A DNA stretch of 64,000 bases, taken from NCBI RefSeq assembly GCF_003315235.1, contig NZ_QNRU01000003.1, forward strand, positions 51,876 to 115,875, given 5' to 3'. Every line of letters begins with the position of its first letter. The first letter of the stretch is position 1. Source of the stretch: Neisseria gonorrhoeae. Its GTDB lineage: Bacteria; Pseudomonadota; Gammaproteobacteria; Burkholderiales; Neisseriaceae. The notes below the pieces were generated by a model. The model worked only from the letters and a program-made list of their open reading frames with translations, was not told where the DNA came from and ran no database searches. Both the position numbers and the translations under genes were made by a program. This document shows, in pieces, positions 1-9,460 of the stretch.

Positions 1-18
1 AATTCGGGTAGAACAAGC

Positions 19-56
19 AGCAAGCAGTTGTCTGAAACTGCTTGCTTTTTCTTTAT
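19..56 (+). terminator. intrinsic terminator of the upstream gene
   Basis: An 11-bp perfect stem (AGCAAGCAGTT, loop GTCTGA, AACTGCTTGCT) is followed by a T-rich tract. It lies between the window edge and tilS, so it ends a gene outside the window. Confidence 0.8.
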
Positions 57-68
57 CGGGATGAAGCC

Positions 69-1379
69 GTGCTGACTTTAGATGCGTTTGAGCAATGCTT
101 GAAGGATTGTTTTCCTCAAGGTCTGAATGGAAAAAAAACAGCAGTGGCATTAAGCGGCGGCTTGGATTCCGTCGTTTTGCTGCATCTGCTGGTTTGTGCC
201 GGGAAGCGGGCAGGATTTGTGCCGGAGGCATTGCACATCCATCACGGCTTGAGTCCCCGAGCCGACGATTGGGCGGATTTCTGCCGGAATTATTGCGATA
301 TGCTAGGGGTGGGGCTGGAAACGGTTAAGGTCTGCGTGGAAAAAAACGGTTTGGGCATCGAGGCGGCGGCAAGGCAAAAGCGTTATGCCGAGTTTGCCGA
401 AAAAGGCTTTGACGTTTTGGCGTTGGCGCACCACAGGGACGATCAAATCGAAACCTTTATGCTGGCAGTCGCGCGCGGCGGAGGTTTGCGCGCTTTGGCG
501 GCTATGCCCGCCGTCCGCCCTTTGGGGGAAAACGGCATTATCTGGCGGCCTTTGCTGCCTTTTTCGCGCCAAGACATATGGGATTATGCCCGAAAACACG
601 GTTTGCCGAATATCGAGGATGAAAGCAATACCGATACGGCTTATTTGCGAAACCGCTTCCGGCACCGTATTTTGCCCGAACTTTCGGCGCAGATTCCCCA
701 TTTTGGGCGGCATGTGCTGAACAATGTCCGCGCTTTGCAGGAAGATTTGGCTTTGTTGGAAGAGGTCGTCGTTCAAGACTGCCGTTGGGTTTGCGGGGCC
801 GGTTATTTCGATACGGCGCGGTGGCTGACGTTTTCCCCGCGCCGGAAAACCCATATTTTGCGGAATTTTCTAAAGGAAAACGGCATCCCCGTGCCGAATC
901 AGAACGCACTTGCCGACATTGCCCGCGTTTTGACGGAGGCAAAAACCGGACGTTGGAACTTGCAAGGCTTTGAATTGCATCATTATGCAGGCAGGCTGTT
1001 TGTGTTTGCGTCGGAACAGTTGGCAAAACCGGCTTTTCTGAAAGATGGGACGATAAGCGGAAATCTCAAAAAAATACTGACAGAACATAGATTTGTGTTG
1101 AAGCGGCATCCGTTCGGACTTCCTGAAGCCATGTTGGAACAGGACGGGATTTTGAGGACGGTAGCGGCATCGGATACGTTGGCTGTCGGCGGCATCCATA
1201 AAAATGTGAAAAAAATCCTTCAGGGGAAACGGGTTCTGCCTTTCCTGCGCCCAATTTGGCCGCTCGTTGCCGACAGCGGAAACCGTCCATTGGCGTTGGC
1301 AAACTGTTGTGCGGATTTTCAAATCTCGGTTTCAGACGGCATTTTGCCCGTACATCCTGACTTTCCCATTTTATTTTGA
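69..1379 (+). CDS. tilS: tRNA(Ile)-lysidine synthase TilS
   Basis: TilS attaches lysine to C34 of the AUA-reading tRNA-Ile using ATP; the lysidine product switches both codon and aminoacylation specificity from Met to Ile. It is cytoplasmic and normally essential. The PP-loop ATPase signature SGGLDS lies at residues 29-34. The LALAHHRDDQIET segment and the C-terminal substrate-binding region also match the family, and 436 residues is close to the usual length. The frame opens further upstream at a TTG inside the terminator, so I chose the GTG at 69, which gives a start of VLTLDAF; the ribosome binding site there is weak. The start is therefore the least certain part. Confidence 0.9.
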   Translation: MLTLDAFEQCLKDCFPQGLNGKKTAVALSGGLDSVVLLHLLVCAGKRAGFVPEALHIHHGLSPRADDWADFCRNYCDMLGVGLETVKVCVEKNGLGIEAAARQKRYAEFAEKGFDVLALAHHRDDQIETFMLAVARGGGLRALAAMPAVRPLGENGIIWRPLLPFSRQDIWDYARKHGLPNIEDESNTDTAYLRNRFRHRILPELSAQIPHFGRHVLNNVRALQEDLALLEEVVVQDCRWVCGAGYFDTARWLTFSPRRKTHILRNFLKENGIPVPNQNALADIARVLTEAKTGRWNLQGFELHHYAGRLFVFASEQLAKPAFLKDGTISGNLKKILTEHRFVLKRHPFGLPEAMLEQDGILRTVAASDTLAVGGIHKNVKKILQGKRVLPFLRPIWPLVADSGNRPLALANCCADFQISVSDGILPVHPDFPILF

Positions 1380-1452
1380 TAATATCGCAAACAGATTTCG
1401 GCGGCGTTCAGTCGGGTATTGTCCGGTTGCATATTTCTAAAAGGCTTGTGAA

Positions 1453-2238
1453 GTGAAACACATCAGTTCGACCAATAATGAACATATCAGACACCTGCAC
1501 CGCCTGTTGTCGCAAGGAAAGTTCAGACGGCAGTATGCCCAAACCGTTTTGGAGGGCGTGCACCTGCTTCAGGTTTTCCTGCAATCCGGCAGAAAGCCGG
1601 TCGGGGTATATATTCCCGAAGCTAAAATGCCGTCTGAAGAAGTCCTTAAATTGACAGCAGTTTTGCCGGAAGACGGGATTTTTTCCGTTTCAGACGGCAT
1701 ATTGAAAAAAATCAGCAGCTTGAGTTGTGCAGACGAGATACTTACACTGATTGATATCCCATTGGGCGGAACCTTGCCGGACAAAGGCGACTGTGCGGTT
1801 TTGGACGGCGTGCAAGATCCGGGCAATGTCGGCACCGTCTTACGGAGTGCGGCGGCGGCAGGGGTAGGTACGGTCGTTTTGGGCAGGGGTTGTGCGGACG
1901 CGTGGTCGCCCAAGGTATTACGCGCGGGTATGGGCGCGCATTTCTTGTTGGACATTTATTCGCAGGCGGATTTGGAAATATGGTTGGCGCACTATGAAGA
2001 CCGTGTGTTTGCCACCGCGTTGCGCGAGGAAAAGCAGGCGGTTTTGTACGGCGAAGATTTGTGCGAACCGACAGCTTGGGTGTTCGGCAACGAAGGCGCG
2101 GGTGTCGGTAAAGCAGTTTTAGACAGGGCGGACAAGTGTGTCAGGATACCGATGCACGATGCAACCGAGTCTTTAAATGTCGCGATGGCGGCGACAATCT
2201 GCCTGTTTGAACAGATGCGCCAACGGGCGGCGTATTGA
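1453..2238 (+). CDS. TrmH/SpoU-family RNA 2'-O-methyltransferase
   Basis: This is a SPOUT-class methyltransferase that puts a 2'-O-methyl group on rRNA or tRNA using SAM. The N-terminal part (about residues 1-90) looks like the substrate-binding domain of the family. All three SpoU motifs are visible: LDGVQDPGNVGTVLRSA near 118-134, WVFGNEGAGV near 209-218, and IPMHDATESLNVAMAA near 232-247, which forms the trefoil-knot SAM site. At 261 residues the length is typical. I cannot tell from the sequence which nucleotide is the target, so I give no symbol. Confidence 0.88.
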   Translation: MKHISSTNNEHIRHLHRLLSQGKFRRQYAQTVLEGVHLLQVFLQSGRKPVGVYIPEAKMPSEEVLKLTAVLPEDGIFSVSDGILKKISSLSCADEILTLIDIPLGGTLPDKGDCAVLDGVQDPGNVGTVLRSAAAAGVGTVVLGRGCADAWSPKVLRAGMGAHFLLDIYSQADLEIWLAHYEDRVFATALREEKQAVLYGEDLCEPTAWVFGNEGAGVGKAVLDRADKCVRIPMHDATESLNVAMAATICLFEQMRQRAAY

Positions 2239-2247
2239 GGAAGAGAA

Positions 2248-2445
2248 ATGCCGTCTGAAAAAATCTATTACGGCGTATTGATTTTCTTATGTATCGCTTC
2301 TATGCTGCTGTCACCGTTTTTTTATGCGGGTGCTTTGAAGCCCAAGAAGGCGGCATTGCGGAAGGACGGGCAGTGGAAACTCATCTTATCGTCCAATGCC
2401 GTGGCGGCGGCGGTTTTGTTTTGGATATGGTGGAAATGGTTTTGA
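2248..2445 (+). CDS. small two-helix membrane protein
   Basis: A 65-residue protein starting just downstream of the RNA methyltransferase, with the good ribosome binding site GAGGAAGAG. The first codons are an uptake sequence, so the protein starts MPSE. It has two hydrophobic segments (about residues 7-29 and 46-64) joined by a short basic loop, with an aromatic end FWIWWKWF. It is probably co-transcribed with the methyltransferase gene, which ends 9 bp earlier. I do not recognise a family; an inner-membrane location is inferred from hydrophobicity. Confidence 0.6.
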   Translation: MPSEKIYYGVLIFLCIASMLLSPFFYAGALKPKKAALRKDGQWKLILSSNAVAAAVLFWIWWKWF

Positions 2446-2706
2446 CAGATATTGCTCAAAATCGTGCTAATGGAATCCGAACAAATAAAGAATTTGGTAA
2501 AAAATTTGTTAAATCAACGGATTAAAGTTTTGTGGAAAACAAAACAGCTCTAAGCAAATAGGGCGTTTGTCGGTAAATACGGAAGAGTTGCGGCATTATC
2601 GGGCATCTTTAACAAGTAGTGTCGGCTTGGCAGGCAATCGGTTTTTATGGGCAGCTTGCAAAATCGCGGATATAAAATTGCGAATCGGTTAAAGTGTGGG
2701 GACGCT

Positions 2707-3060
2707 ATGAAAAATTGCGAATTTTTTTATGATCCGACAAGGGCAATCTATGATAGCGGTGCAGATTACTTAACTAGGGAAAAACATAGATTAGTCGTAA
2801 TCGCAAATAGCGCTTGGGGGCTATTGCTGAATTTACCTTGTTATTATGACGAGGTTTTGGAAAAGCGGAAAATACCGTTCGGCAAACAGGAAATTGATGA
2901 CGATATGGACAAAGTGTCCGCCCTTAAGCGGAAGTTTAAAGACATTTCTGAAATCAAAGTAGGGGATGGTTGGGAATACCCGTTCAATTATGAGCAAGGA
3001 ATGAAAGAATTAGATGAAGTTCTATTGAAATACATTCCTTTTTTTGAAGAGGAACAATAA
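2707..3060 (+). CDS. hypothetical cytoplasmic protein
   Basis: A 117-residue soluble protein starting MKNCEFFYDPTRAIYDSGAD. The frame continues 20 codons upstream, but the ATG at 2707 after GGGGACGC is the better start. It is acidic at the C-terminus (FFEEEQ) and has no signal peptide or membrane segment. The roughly 260 bases before it hold no gene I can support; the sequence there is AT-richer and could be remnants. It ends 11 bp before the DUF4124-like gene, so the two may be co-transcribed. I do not recognise the family. Confidence 0.5.
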   Translation: MKNCEFFYDPTRAIYDSGADYLTREKHRLVVIANSAWGLLLNLPCYYDEVLEKRKIPFGKQEIDDDMDKVSALKRKFKDISEIKVGDGWEYPFNYEQGMKELDEVLLKYIPFFEEEQ

Positions 3061-3071
3061 AGGAGTTTAAT

Positions 3072-3377
3072 ATGCGCGTATCTAAAATGATTGGAAGTAT
3101 ATTGCTTGTTGCAGCGGTTCAGACCGTATTTTCGGCAAATGTTTACGAGTGCCGCCATAATGGTAAAACCAGTTACAGCCAAACTCCGGGAAAAGATTGT
3201 ACCAACGCGGGTTTGGGGCGGGATCGGGTGTACAGTTCGGTCAGGCCTGCCGTGAAAGACAGGGCGGAAGACGCAGGAGTTGGCGATTATTCGGACACGG
3301 TGAGGGACGAAGCCGTCCAAAATCCGAAAGGGAATGCACAGAAAGACGGTTCGGATGCCGGCATCAGACCGCATTGA
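3072..3377 (+). CDS. small exported DUF4124-like protein
   Basis: A 101-residue protein with a clear signal peptide (MRVSKMIGSILLVAAVQTVFS, cleaved after about residue 21). After it comes NVYECRHNGKTSYSQTPGKDC, which has the pattern of the small periplasmic DUF4124 fold: a V/IYKC-type strand, a G-K-x-S/T-Y-S turn and a closing Cys. The two Cys residues could form a disulfide. The tail (about 55-101) is polar, charged and probably unstructured. The ribosome binding site AAAGGAG is well placed. Function unknown; periplasmic location is inferred. Confidence 0.6.
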   Translation: MRVSKMIGSILLVAAVQTVFSANVYECRHNGKTSYSQTPGKDCTNAGLGRDRVYSSVRPAVKDRAEDAGVGDYSDTVRDEAVQNPKGNAQKDGSDAGIRPH

Positions 3378-3438
3378 TTGAAACCGAATCAACCATTACG
3401 GTGTTGAACAATAGAATTTGAACGATTAGGGAACTCTG

Positions 3439-4815
3439 ATGAAACACATCCACATTATCGGTATCGGCGGCACGTTTATGGGCGGGATTGCCGCCATTGC
3501 CAAAGAAGCCGGGTTCAAAGTCAGCGGTTGCGACGCGAAGATGTATCCGCCGATGAGCACCCAGCTCGAAGCCTTGGGCATAGGCGTACACGAAGGCTTC
3601 GATGCCGCGCAGTTGGAAGAATTTCAAGCCGATATTTACGTCATCGGCAATGTCGCCAGGCGCGGGATGGATGTGGTCGAGGCGATTTTGAACCGTGGGC
3701 TGCCTTATATTTCCGGCCCGCAATGGCTGGCTGAAAACGTGCTGCACCATCATTGGGTACTCGGCGTGGCAGGGACGCACGGCAAAACGACCACCGCGTC
3801 CATGCTCGCCTGGGTCTTGGAATATGCCGGACTCGCGCCGGGCTTCCTCATCGGCGGTGTACCGGAAAATTTCGGCGTTTCCGCCCGCCTACCGCAAACG
3901 CCGCGTCAAGACCCGAACAGCAAATCGCCGTTTTTCGTCATCGAAGCCGACGAATACGACACCGCCTTTTTCGACAAACGCTCCAAATTCGTGCATTATC
4001 GCCCGCGTACCGCCGTGTTGAACAATCTGGAATTCGACCACGCCGACATCTTCGCCGACTTGGGCGCGATACAGACCCAGTTCCACCACCTCGTGCGCAC
4101 CGTACCATCCGAAGGCCTCATCGTCTGCAACGGACAGCAGCAAAGCCTGCAAGATACTTTGGACAAAGGCTGCTGGACGCCGGTGGAAAAATTCGGCACC
4201 GGACACGGCTGGCAGATTGGTGAAGTCAATGCCGACGGCTCGTTCGACGTATTGCTTGACGGCAAAAAAGCCGGACACGTCGCATGGGATTTGATGGGCG
4301 GACACAACCGCATGAACGCGCTCGCCGTCATCGCTGCCGCACGCCATGCCGGAGTCGATGTTCAGACGGCCTGCGAAGCCTTGGGTGCGTTTAAAAACGT
4401 CAAACGCCGCATGGAAATCAAAGGCACGGCAAACGGCATCACCGTTTACGACGATTTCGCCCACCACCCGACCGCCATCGAAACCACGATTCAAGGTTTG
4501 CGCCAACGTGTCGGCGGCGCGCGCATCCTCGCCGTCCTCGAGCCGCGTTCCAACACCATGAAACTCGGCACGATGAAGTCCGCCCTGCCCGCAAGCCTCA
4601 AAGAAGCCGACCAAGTGTTCTGCTACGCCGGCGGCGCGGACTGGGACGTTGCCGAAGCCCTCGCGCCTTTGGGCTGCAGGCTGCGCGTCGGTAAAGATTT
4701 CGATACCTTCGTTGCCGAAATTGTGAAAAACGCCCGAACCGGCGACCATATTTTGGTGATGAGCAACGGCGGTTTCGGCGGAATACACACCAAACTGCTG
4801 GACGCTTTGAGATAG
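3439..4815 (+). CDS. mpl: UDP-MurNAc:L-Ala-gamma-D-Glu-meso-DAP ligase (murein tripeptide recycling)
   Basis: Mpl joins the recycled tripeptide L-Ala-gamma-D-Glu-meso-DAP to UDP-MurNAc with ATP, saving peptidoglycan fragments released during growth. It is a Mur-ligase relative. The N-terminal Rossmann-like segment ([17 protein letters not shown]) is at residues 4-20, the ATP loop GTHGKTT is near 112, the central ligase core has [12 protein letters not shown], and a C-terminal ADP-binding domain follows. Its 458 residues match the family. This is notable in gonococci, which shed much peptidoglycan. A single uptake sequence of the AG type (AGGCCGTCTGAA, minus strand) sits inside the gene near 4364. 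Confidence 0.93.
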   Translation: MKHIHIIGIGGTFMGGIAAIAKEAGFKVSGCDAKMYPPMSTQLEALGIGVHEGFDAAQLEEFQADIYVIGNVARRGMDVVEAILNRGLPYISGPQWLAENVLHHHWVLGVAGTHGKTTTASMLAWVLEYAGLAPGFLIGGVPENFGVSARLPQTPRQDPNSKSPFFVIEADEYDTAFFDKRSKFVHYRPRTAVLNNLEFDHADIFADLGAIQTQFHHLVRTVPSEGLIVCNGQQQSLQDTLDKGCWTPVEKFGTGHGWQIGEVNADGSFDVLLDGKKAGHVAWDLMGGHNRMNALAVIAAARHAGVDVQTACEALGAFKNVKRRMEIKGTANGITVYDDFAHHPTAIETTIQGLRQRVGGARILAVLEPRSNTMKLGTMKSALPASLKEADQVFCYAGGADWDVAEALAPLGCRLRVGKDFDTFVAEIVKNARTGDHILVMSNGGFGGIHTKLLDALR

Positions 4816-4816
4816 C

Positions 4817-4859
4817 CCGGGCAATGCCGTCTGAAAGCCCTTTAGACGGCATTGCCCGG
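4817..4859. terminator. uptake-sequence inverted repeat after mpl
   Basis: A long stem (CCGGGCAATGCCGTCT paired with AGACGGCATTGCCCGG) lies directly after the mpl stop. There is no strong U-run, but such uptake-sequence hairpins usually end transcription in Neisseria. Confidence 0.6.
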
Positions 4860-5021
4860 CTGCGCGGCACAAAGGCGGAAAAACCGTTTGCCCCGTATTT
4901 TCAAACGCGTTACACTTGCCGCCGCTGTTTTCAGCCATTTGATTACCCGCAACCGCCGTCATTGCGCCGGCGGTTTGCCTGTCAGCGTCATTGCGCCGCT
5001 GTAAATACGAAAGAACACATT

Positions 5022-6074
5022 ATGACCGTATCCCCCGTCGCCTTGCGCCGTAAGACCGAGTGCAAGCCTCATCCCACCGCGCGCTATTGGAAAAAATGCG
5101 ATGTCGAGGCACTTTTCGGACTGCCGTTTTTAGAACTTGTCTATCAGGCGGCAGAAGTCCACCGCCAAAATTTCAACCCGCGCGAAATCCAGCTTTCCAC
5201 GCTGTTGTCCATCAAAACCGGCGGTTGTCCCGAAGATTGCGCCTACTGTCCGCAATCAGCGCACCACAACACCAATTTGGGCAAAGAGCAGATGATGGAT
5301 GTGGATGAAATCGTCGAAAAAGCCAAAATCGCCAAATCGCGCGGCGCAAGCCGGTTTTGTATGGGCGCGGCATGGCGCGGCCCCAAACCCAAAGACGTGG
5401 AGACGGTTTCCGCAATCATCAAAGCCGTCAAGGGCTTAGGTATGGAAACCTGCGGCACGTTCGGTATGCTCGAAGAAGGTATGGCGGAAGACTTGAAAGA
5501 GGCGGGCTTGGATTATTACAACCACAACCTCGACACCGACCCCGACCGCTACAACGACATCATCCACACACGCCGGCACGAAGACCGTATGGATACCTTG
5601 GGCAAAGTCCGCAACGCCGGTTTGAAAGTCTGCTGCGGCGGCATCGTCGGGATGAACGAAACCCGCGCCGAACGCGCCGGGCTGATTGCCAGCCTCGCCA
5701 ACCTCGACCCGCAGCCCGAAAGCGTGCCGATTAACCGGTTGGTCAAAGTGGAAGGCACGCCGCTTGCCGATGCCGAAGATTTGGATTGGACCGAATTTGT
5801 CCGTACGGTTTCCGTAGCGCGGATTACGATGCCGCAAAGTTATGTCCGCCTCTCGGCAGGGCGCAGCAATATGCCTGAAGCGATGCAGGCGATGTGCTTC
5901 ATGGCGGGTGCGAACTCGATTTTTTACGGCGACAAGCTGTTGACCACAGGCAATCCTGATGAGGACGGCGATAGAATCCTGATGGAAAAGCTTAACCTGT
6001 ATCCCTTGCAGTTTGAGCCGGAAGGCGAGGTCGCCGAAGTGGAAAAAGCCTCCGGGATTAAAGCGGATTATTGA
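5022..6074 (+). CDS. bioB: biotin synthase
   Basis: BioB inserts sulfur into dethiobiotin, the last step of biotin synthesis, as a radical-SAM enzyme. The cluster motif CPEDCAYC (C-x3-C-x2-C) lies near residues 70-77, and the second [2Fe-2S] cluster ligands of the family fall in the MCF and LSAGRSNM regions. The 350 residues fit the family (E. coli BioB is 346). The frame is open 66 codons upstream into the terminator, but the ATG at 5022 gives [11 protein letters not shown] and removes the low-complexity extension, so I chose it. It appears to be monocistronic, with a terminator on each side. Confidence 0.95.
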   Translation: MTVSPVALRRKTECKPHPTARYWKKCDVEALFGLPFLELVYQAAEVHRQNFNPREIQLSTLLSIKTGGCPEDCAYCPQSAHHNTNLGKEQMMDVDEIVEKAKIAKSRGASRFCMGAAWRGPKPKDVETVSAIIKAVKGLGMETCGTFGMLEEGMAEDLKEAGLDYYNHNLDTDPDRYNDIIHTRRHEDRMDTLGKVRNAGLKVCCGGIVGMNETRAERAGLIASLANLDPQPESVPINRLVKVEGTPLADAEDLDWTEFVRTVSVARITMPQSYVRLSAGRSNMPEAMQAMCFMAGANSIFYGDKLLTTGNPDEDGDRILMEKLNLYPLQFEPEGEVAEVEKASGIKADY

Positions 6075-6101
6075 CGATTGAAAAATGCCGTCTGAAACTT
6101 G

Positions 6102-6144
6102 AATGCCGTCTGAAACCTGAAAAAAGGCTTTCAGACGGCATTTG
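6102..6144 (+). terminator. uptake-sequence terminator after bioB
   Basis: AATGCCGTCTGAAA pairs with TTTCAGACGGCATT, followed by TTGTTC. A second direct uptake sequence sits just before it (6085-6096), so two of three copies can pair. Confidence 0.75.
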
Positions 6145-6169
6145 TTCGGACGGAATTTCCAATATCTTT

Positions 6170-7387
6170 TTACCGGCGCGTGATGTCGCCGCCGGGCGAG
6201 ACATCCAGTCCGTTCCCGTTGGGGAAGTCGCTATGGTTCAGATAAATAATCCGCTCAATAACAGTTTTTTCAGGGTCGATTTTGGGGATTTTATCGCCGA
6301 CTTGAGTGATGGGGATAATGTTGCCGGAAACGAACCGCCCCTGTTTGTCGGTGATAATTTTGAAAATCGGCGCAATGCCGCTGATGCCGTAGGTGGCAAA
6401 GTTGCCGCCGCTGTAAGAGATGAAGCGGTCGTGGTAAAGTTCGACGGCGCGAGTAACGTGCGCCCCCTGCCCGAATACGACATCCGCGCCGGAATCGACG
6501 GCGAGCCGCGCAAACTCGACGACGTTGCCCCTGTTTTCCCCATAGAAGATTTCGGTATCGAACGGCAGGTGTTCAGCCTGTTTCCCTTCCGCGCCGCCGT
6601 GGAACATCACAATGACGATGTCGGTTTTTTGTTTGGTTTTCCGAATCAGTTTTTTGAATTTGGCGTAATCGTTCAGTTTGACGGCGGCAAGGTTGGGGGC
6701 GAAGGAGACGAAGCCGTATCTCACGCCGTTTTTCTTCAGGATGGCGGTTTCAAACCTGTTTTCGATGCCCGAATATTTGATGTTCAATTCGTCAAGGTTG
6801 CCTGCCGTTGCCGTGATGCCTTGCGCGCCGAAGCCGTTGCTGTGGTTGTTTGCGAGGCTGAGGTAGTCGAATCCCGCGTCGGCAAGGTATTGCCCGTATG
6901 CGGAGGGCGTTCGGAATGCATAGCATATTTTGGTGGTTTGCACATTTTTTCGGCGTACCGCCTTCGTCAAACAGCGTACCTTCAAGGTTGCCGACGGTAA
7001 TGTCCGCATCTTCCAAGACGGATTCGACGTGTTTCAGGATATTGGTATCGGGCGGGTAATCGACCGGATAATTGCTGCCGAGCATAATGCCGCCGACCCC
7101 GATGATGGAAACGGTATCTGCTGCCTTTCCGTCAGGCGTATCCTGTCCGTCCGCATCGCCGGTGTTTGAAACGGGCGCGGGGTTTGAACCGTCAATCGGC
7201 AGCACGGGGGATTCCGTTCCGGCAGGATGCGCCGAGGCTTGACCCCGGCGGTTTTCGGCGCGGAAACAGCATAAGGGGCGGCAGGCGGCTCTTTTACATA
7301 CTCGAGCGCGGTAAAGCCGCTGCCGATAACGAGGGCCAAAATTGCGGAAAATACCGCCATCGCCCAGGTAAATTTGTTAATAATCAT
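6170..7387 (-). pseudogene. CapA/PgsA-like protein, frameshifted
   Basis: Reading the minus strand from the ATG at 7387 gives a membrane anchor (MIINKFTWAMAVFSAILAL), then a CapA-type metallophosphatase-like domain spread over three frames. The first break is near 7210 at a C5 tract: one more C would join RILPERNPP to VLPIDGSNPAP. The second is near 6925-6950, next to an A6 run, where GGTPKKCANHQ should continue into YAFRTPSAYGQYL. Family motifs remain visible across frames: GVGGIMLG, GNLEGTL, LANNHSNGFG, MFHGGAE and GQGAHVTRAVE. CapA-like proteins are linked to surface polyanion assembly, but the role in Neisseria is unclear to me. With two breaks the gene is most likely dead; the C tract could also slip. 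Confidence 0.8.
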
Positions 7388-7428
7388 ACCTTTACTGTTC
7401 AGACGGCATTTGCCGCACGTTTTGGGGC

Positions 7429-9288
7429 TTATCTCTCGATTTGCGATACGTCGCGCACCGCGCCTTTGTCGGCGGAAGTCGCCATCGCGCCGTAAGCCCT
7501 TAATGCGGCGGAGACGTAGCGGTCGCGGTTTTCCGGTTTCCACGCTTTGCTGCCGCGAGCTTCCATTTCGGCACGGCGTGCGGCAAGCTCTTCATCGGAA
7601 ATGACAAGGCGGATGCTGCGTTTGGGGATGTCGATTTCAATCGTATCGCCTTCGTGTACCAAACCGATTGCGCCGCCTTCCGCCGCTTCGGGCGAGGCGT
7701 GTCCGATGGACAAACCTGATGTGCCGCCGGAGAAGCGTCCGTCGGTTAAGAGGGCGCAGGCTTTGCCCAAGCCTTTGGATTTCAGGTAGGAGGTCGGGTA
7801 TAGCATTTCCTGCATACCCGGGCCGCCTTTCGGGCCTTCGTAGCGGATGATGACGATGTTGCCGGCGACGATTTGGTTGCCCAAAATACCTTCGACGGCG
7901 GCTTCCTGGCTTTCAAACACGCGCGCGCGGCCGGTGAATTTGAGGATGCTCTCGTCCACGCCTGCGGTTTTTACCACGCAGCCGCGCTCGGCGATGTTGC
8001 CGAATAAGACCGCCAAACCGCCGTCTTGCGAGTAGGCGTGTGCCACGTCGCGGATACAGCCTTTTTCGCGGTCAAGGTCGAGGGTTTTCCAAATACGGTT
8101 TTGCGAGAACGCCTGAGTGGTGCGCACGCCGCCGGGAGCCGCTTTGAAACGTTCGATGGCGCGGGTGTTTTCGGGATTGGTGACGTCCCATTTTTCAATC
8201 GCGTCTTTCAGTGTCGGCGCGTGGATCGTGTACACGTCGGTGTGCAGTTTGCCCGCTTTGTCAAGTTCTTTCAGAATGGCGAAGATGCCGCCGGCGCGGT
8301 GCACGTCTTCCATATAGTAGTCGTGGTTGTTGGGCGCGGTTTTGCAGATGCAGGGCACGACGCGGCTTAAGCGGTCGATGTCTGCCATTTTGAAATCCAC
8401 GCCCGCTTCGTTGGCGACGGCGAGCAAGTGCAGGATGGTATTGGTGCTGCCTCCCATCGCAATATCCATCGTCATGGCGTTTTCAAACGCTTTTTTGGTG
8501 GCAATGCTGCGCGGCAGCACGGTTTCGTCGTCTTGCTCGTAATAGCGTTTGGTGATTTCGACAATCATACGCCCTGCTTCGAGGAACAATTCTTTGCGGC
8601 CTGCGTGGGTCGCCAAATACGAACCGTTGCCGGGCAGGGACAGACCGAGCGCTTCGGTCAGGCAGTTCATCGAGTTTGCCGTAAACATACCCGAACACGA
8701 GCCGCAGGTCGGGCAGGCGTTTTGTTCGACTTCTTCGACTTGCCGGTTGCTGACATTGTCGTCCGCCGATTCGATCATGGCGTCAATCAAGTCCAAACGG
8801 CGTTCGGGTTGGATGTTTGCCACGCCGATGACCTTGCCCGCTTCCATCGGGCCGCCGGAGACGAAGATGGTGGGGATGTTCAGGCGCATGGCGGCAATCA
8901 GCATTCCCGGGGTGATTTTGTCGCAGTTGGAAATGCACACCAGCGCGTCGGCGCAGTGGGCGTTGACCATATATTCGATGGAGTCGGCAATCAAATCGCG
9001 GCTGGGCAGGGAGTACAACATACCGCTGTGCCCCATGGCGATGCCGTCGTCGATGGCGATGGTGTTGAATTCTTTGGCAATTGCACCCGCTTTTTCAATC
9101 TCGCGGGCAACCAGCTGGCCCATATTGTGCAGGTGGACATGGCCGGGCACGAATTGGGTGAAGGAGTTGGCAACGGCGATGATGGGCTTGCCGAAGTCGG
9201 TTTCCATCACGCCGGTGGCGCGCCACAATGCGCGCGCGCCCGCCATATTGCGGCCGTGGGTGGAGGTTTTGGAGCGGTATTCTGGCAT
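7429..9288 (-). CDS. ilvD: dihydroxy-acid dehydratase
   Basis: IlvD dehydrates 2,3-dihydroxy-isovalerate and 2,3-dihydroxy-3-methylvalerate to the keto acids that yield valine, leucine and isoleucine. It is an iron-sulfur enzyme. Signature stretches are [21 protein letters not shown] at the N-terminus, [12 protein letters not shown] and [17 protein letters not shown] for the cluster cysteines, and the C-terminal [18 protein letters not shown]. At 619 residues it matches the family exactly. The frame runs on upstream, but the ATG at 9288 has AAGGAAAC in front and gives the conserved [19 protein letters not shown] start. It lies downstream of the cys cluster but behind a terminator, so it is probably transcribed on its own. 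Confidence 0.96.
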   Translation of the reverse strand: MPEYRSKTSTHGRNMAGARALWRATGVMETDFGKPIIAVANSFTQFVPGHVHLHNMGQLVAREIEKAGAIAKEFNTIAIDDGIAMGHSGMLYSLPSRDLIADSIEYMVNAHCADALVCISNCDKITPGMLIAAMRLNIPTIFVSGGPMEAGKVIGVANIQPERRLDLIDAMIESADDNVSNRQVEEVEQNACPTCGSCSGMFTANSMNCLTEALGLSLPGNGSYLATHAGRKELFLEAGRMIVEITKRYYEQDDETVLPRSIATKKAFENAMTMDIAMGGSTNTILHLLAVANEAGVDFKMADIDRLSRVVPCICKTAPNNHDYYMEDVHRAGGIFAILKELDKAGKLHTDVYTIHAPTLKDAIEKWDVTNPENTRAIERFKAAPGGVRTTQAFSQNRIWKTLDLDREKGCIRDVAHAYSQDGGLAVLFGNIAERGCVVKTAGVDESILKFTGRARVFESQEAAVEGILGNQIVAGNIVIIRYEGPKGGPGMQEMLYPTSYLKSKGLGKACALLTDGRFSGGTSGLSIGHASPEAAEGGAIGLVHEGDTIEIDIPKRSIRLVISDEELAARRAEMEARGSKAWKPENRDRYVSAALRAYGAMATSADKGAVRDVSQIER

Positions 9289-9424
9289 AGTGTGTTTCCT
9301 TGTGCCTATACCGTCTGAAAGGCAGGGCTGTTTCAGACGGCATCGGGTACGGTTTTTTAGAGTGGGAAAAGGGGGTATTTTATACCAAGTATCGGAATTT
9401 TGCGGAATGGAAACGTGTGCGGCA

Positions 9425-9456
9425 AAAAAGAGCATCCCCGCAGGAATGCGGGGGAC
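9425..9456 (-). terminator. intrinsic terminator of the cys cluster
   Basis: On the minus strand CCCCGC, loop ATTCCT, GCGGGG is followed by ATGCTCTTTTTT. It sits directly after the cysI stop. An uptake-sequence pair (9311-9340) lies further on, before ilvD. Confidence 0.8.
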
Positions 9457-9460
9457 GGGT

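Noticed and set aside
3889..4962. Long minus-strand frame opposite mpl
   Set aside because: Antisense shadow; protein is low in complexity and overlaps the terminator.
6071..7000. Long plus-strand frame opposite the CapA-like gene
   Set aside because: It starts in an uptake sequence and mirrors codon structure of the minus-strand gene; no family resemblance.
8428..9318. Long frames opposite ilvD
   Set aside because: Antisense shadow of a clear, conserved gene.
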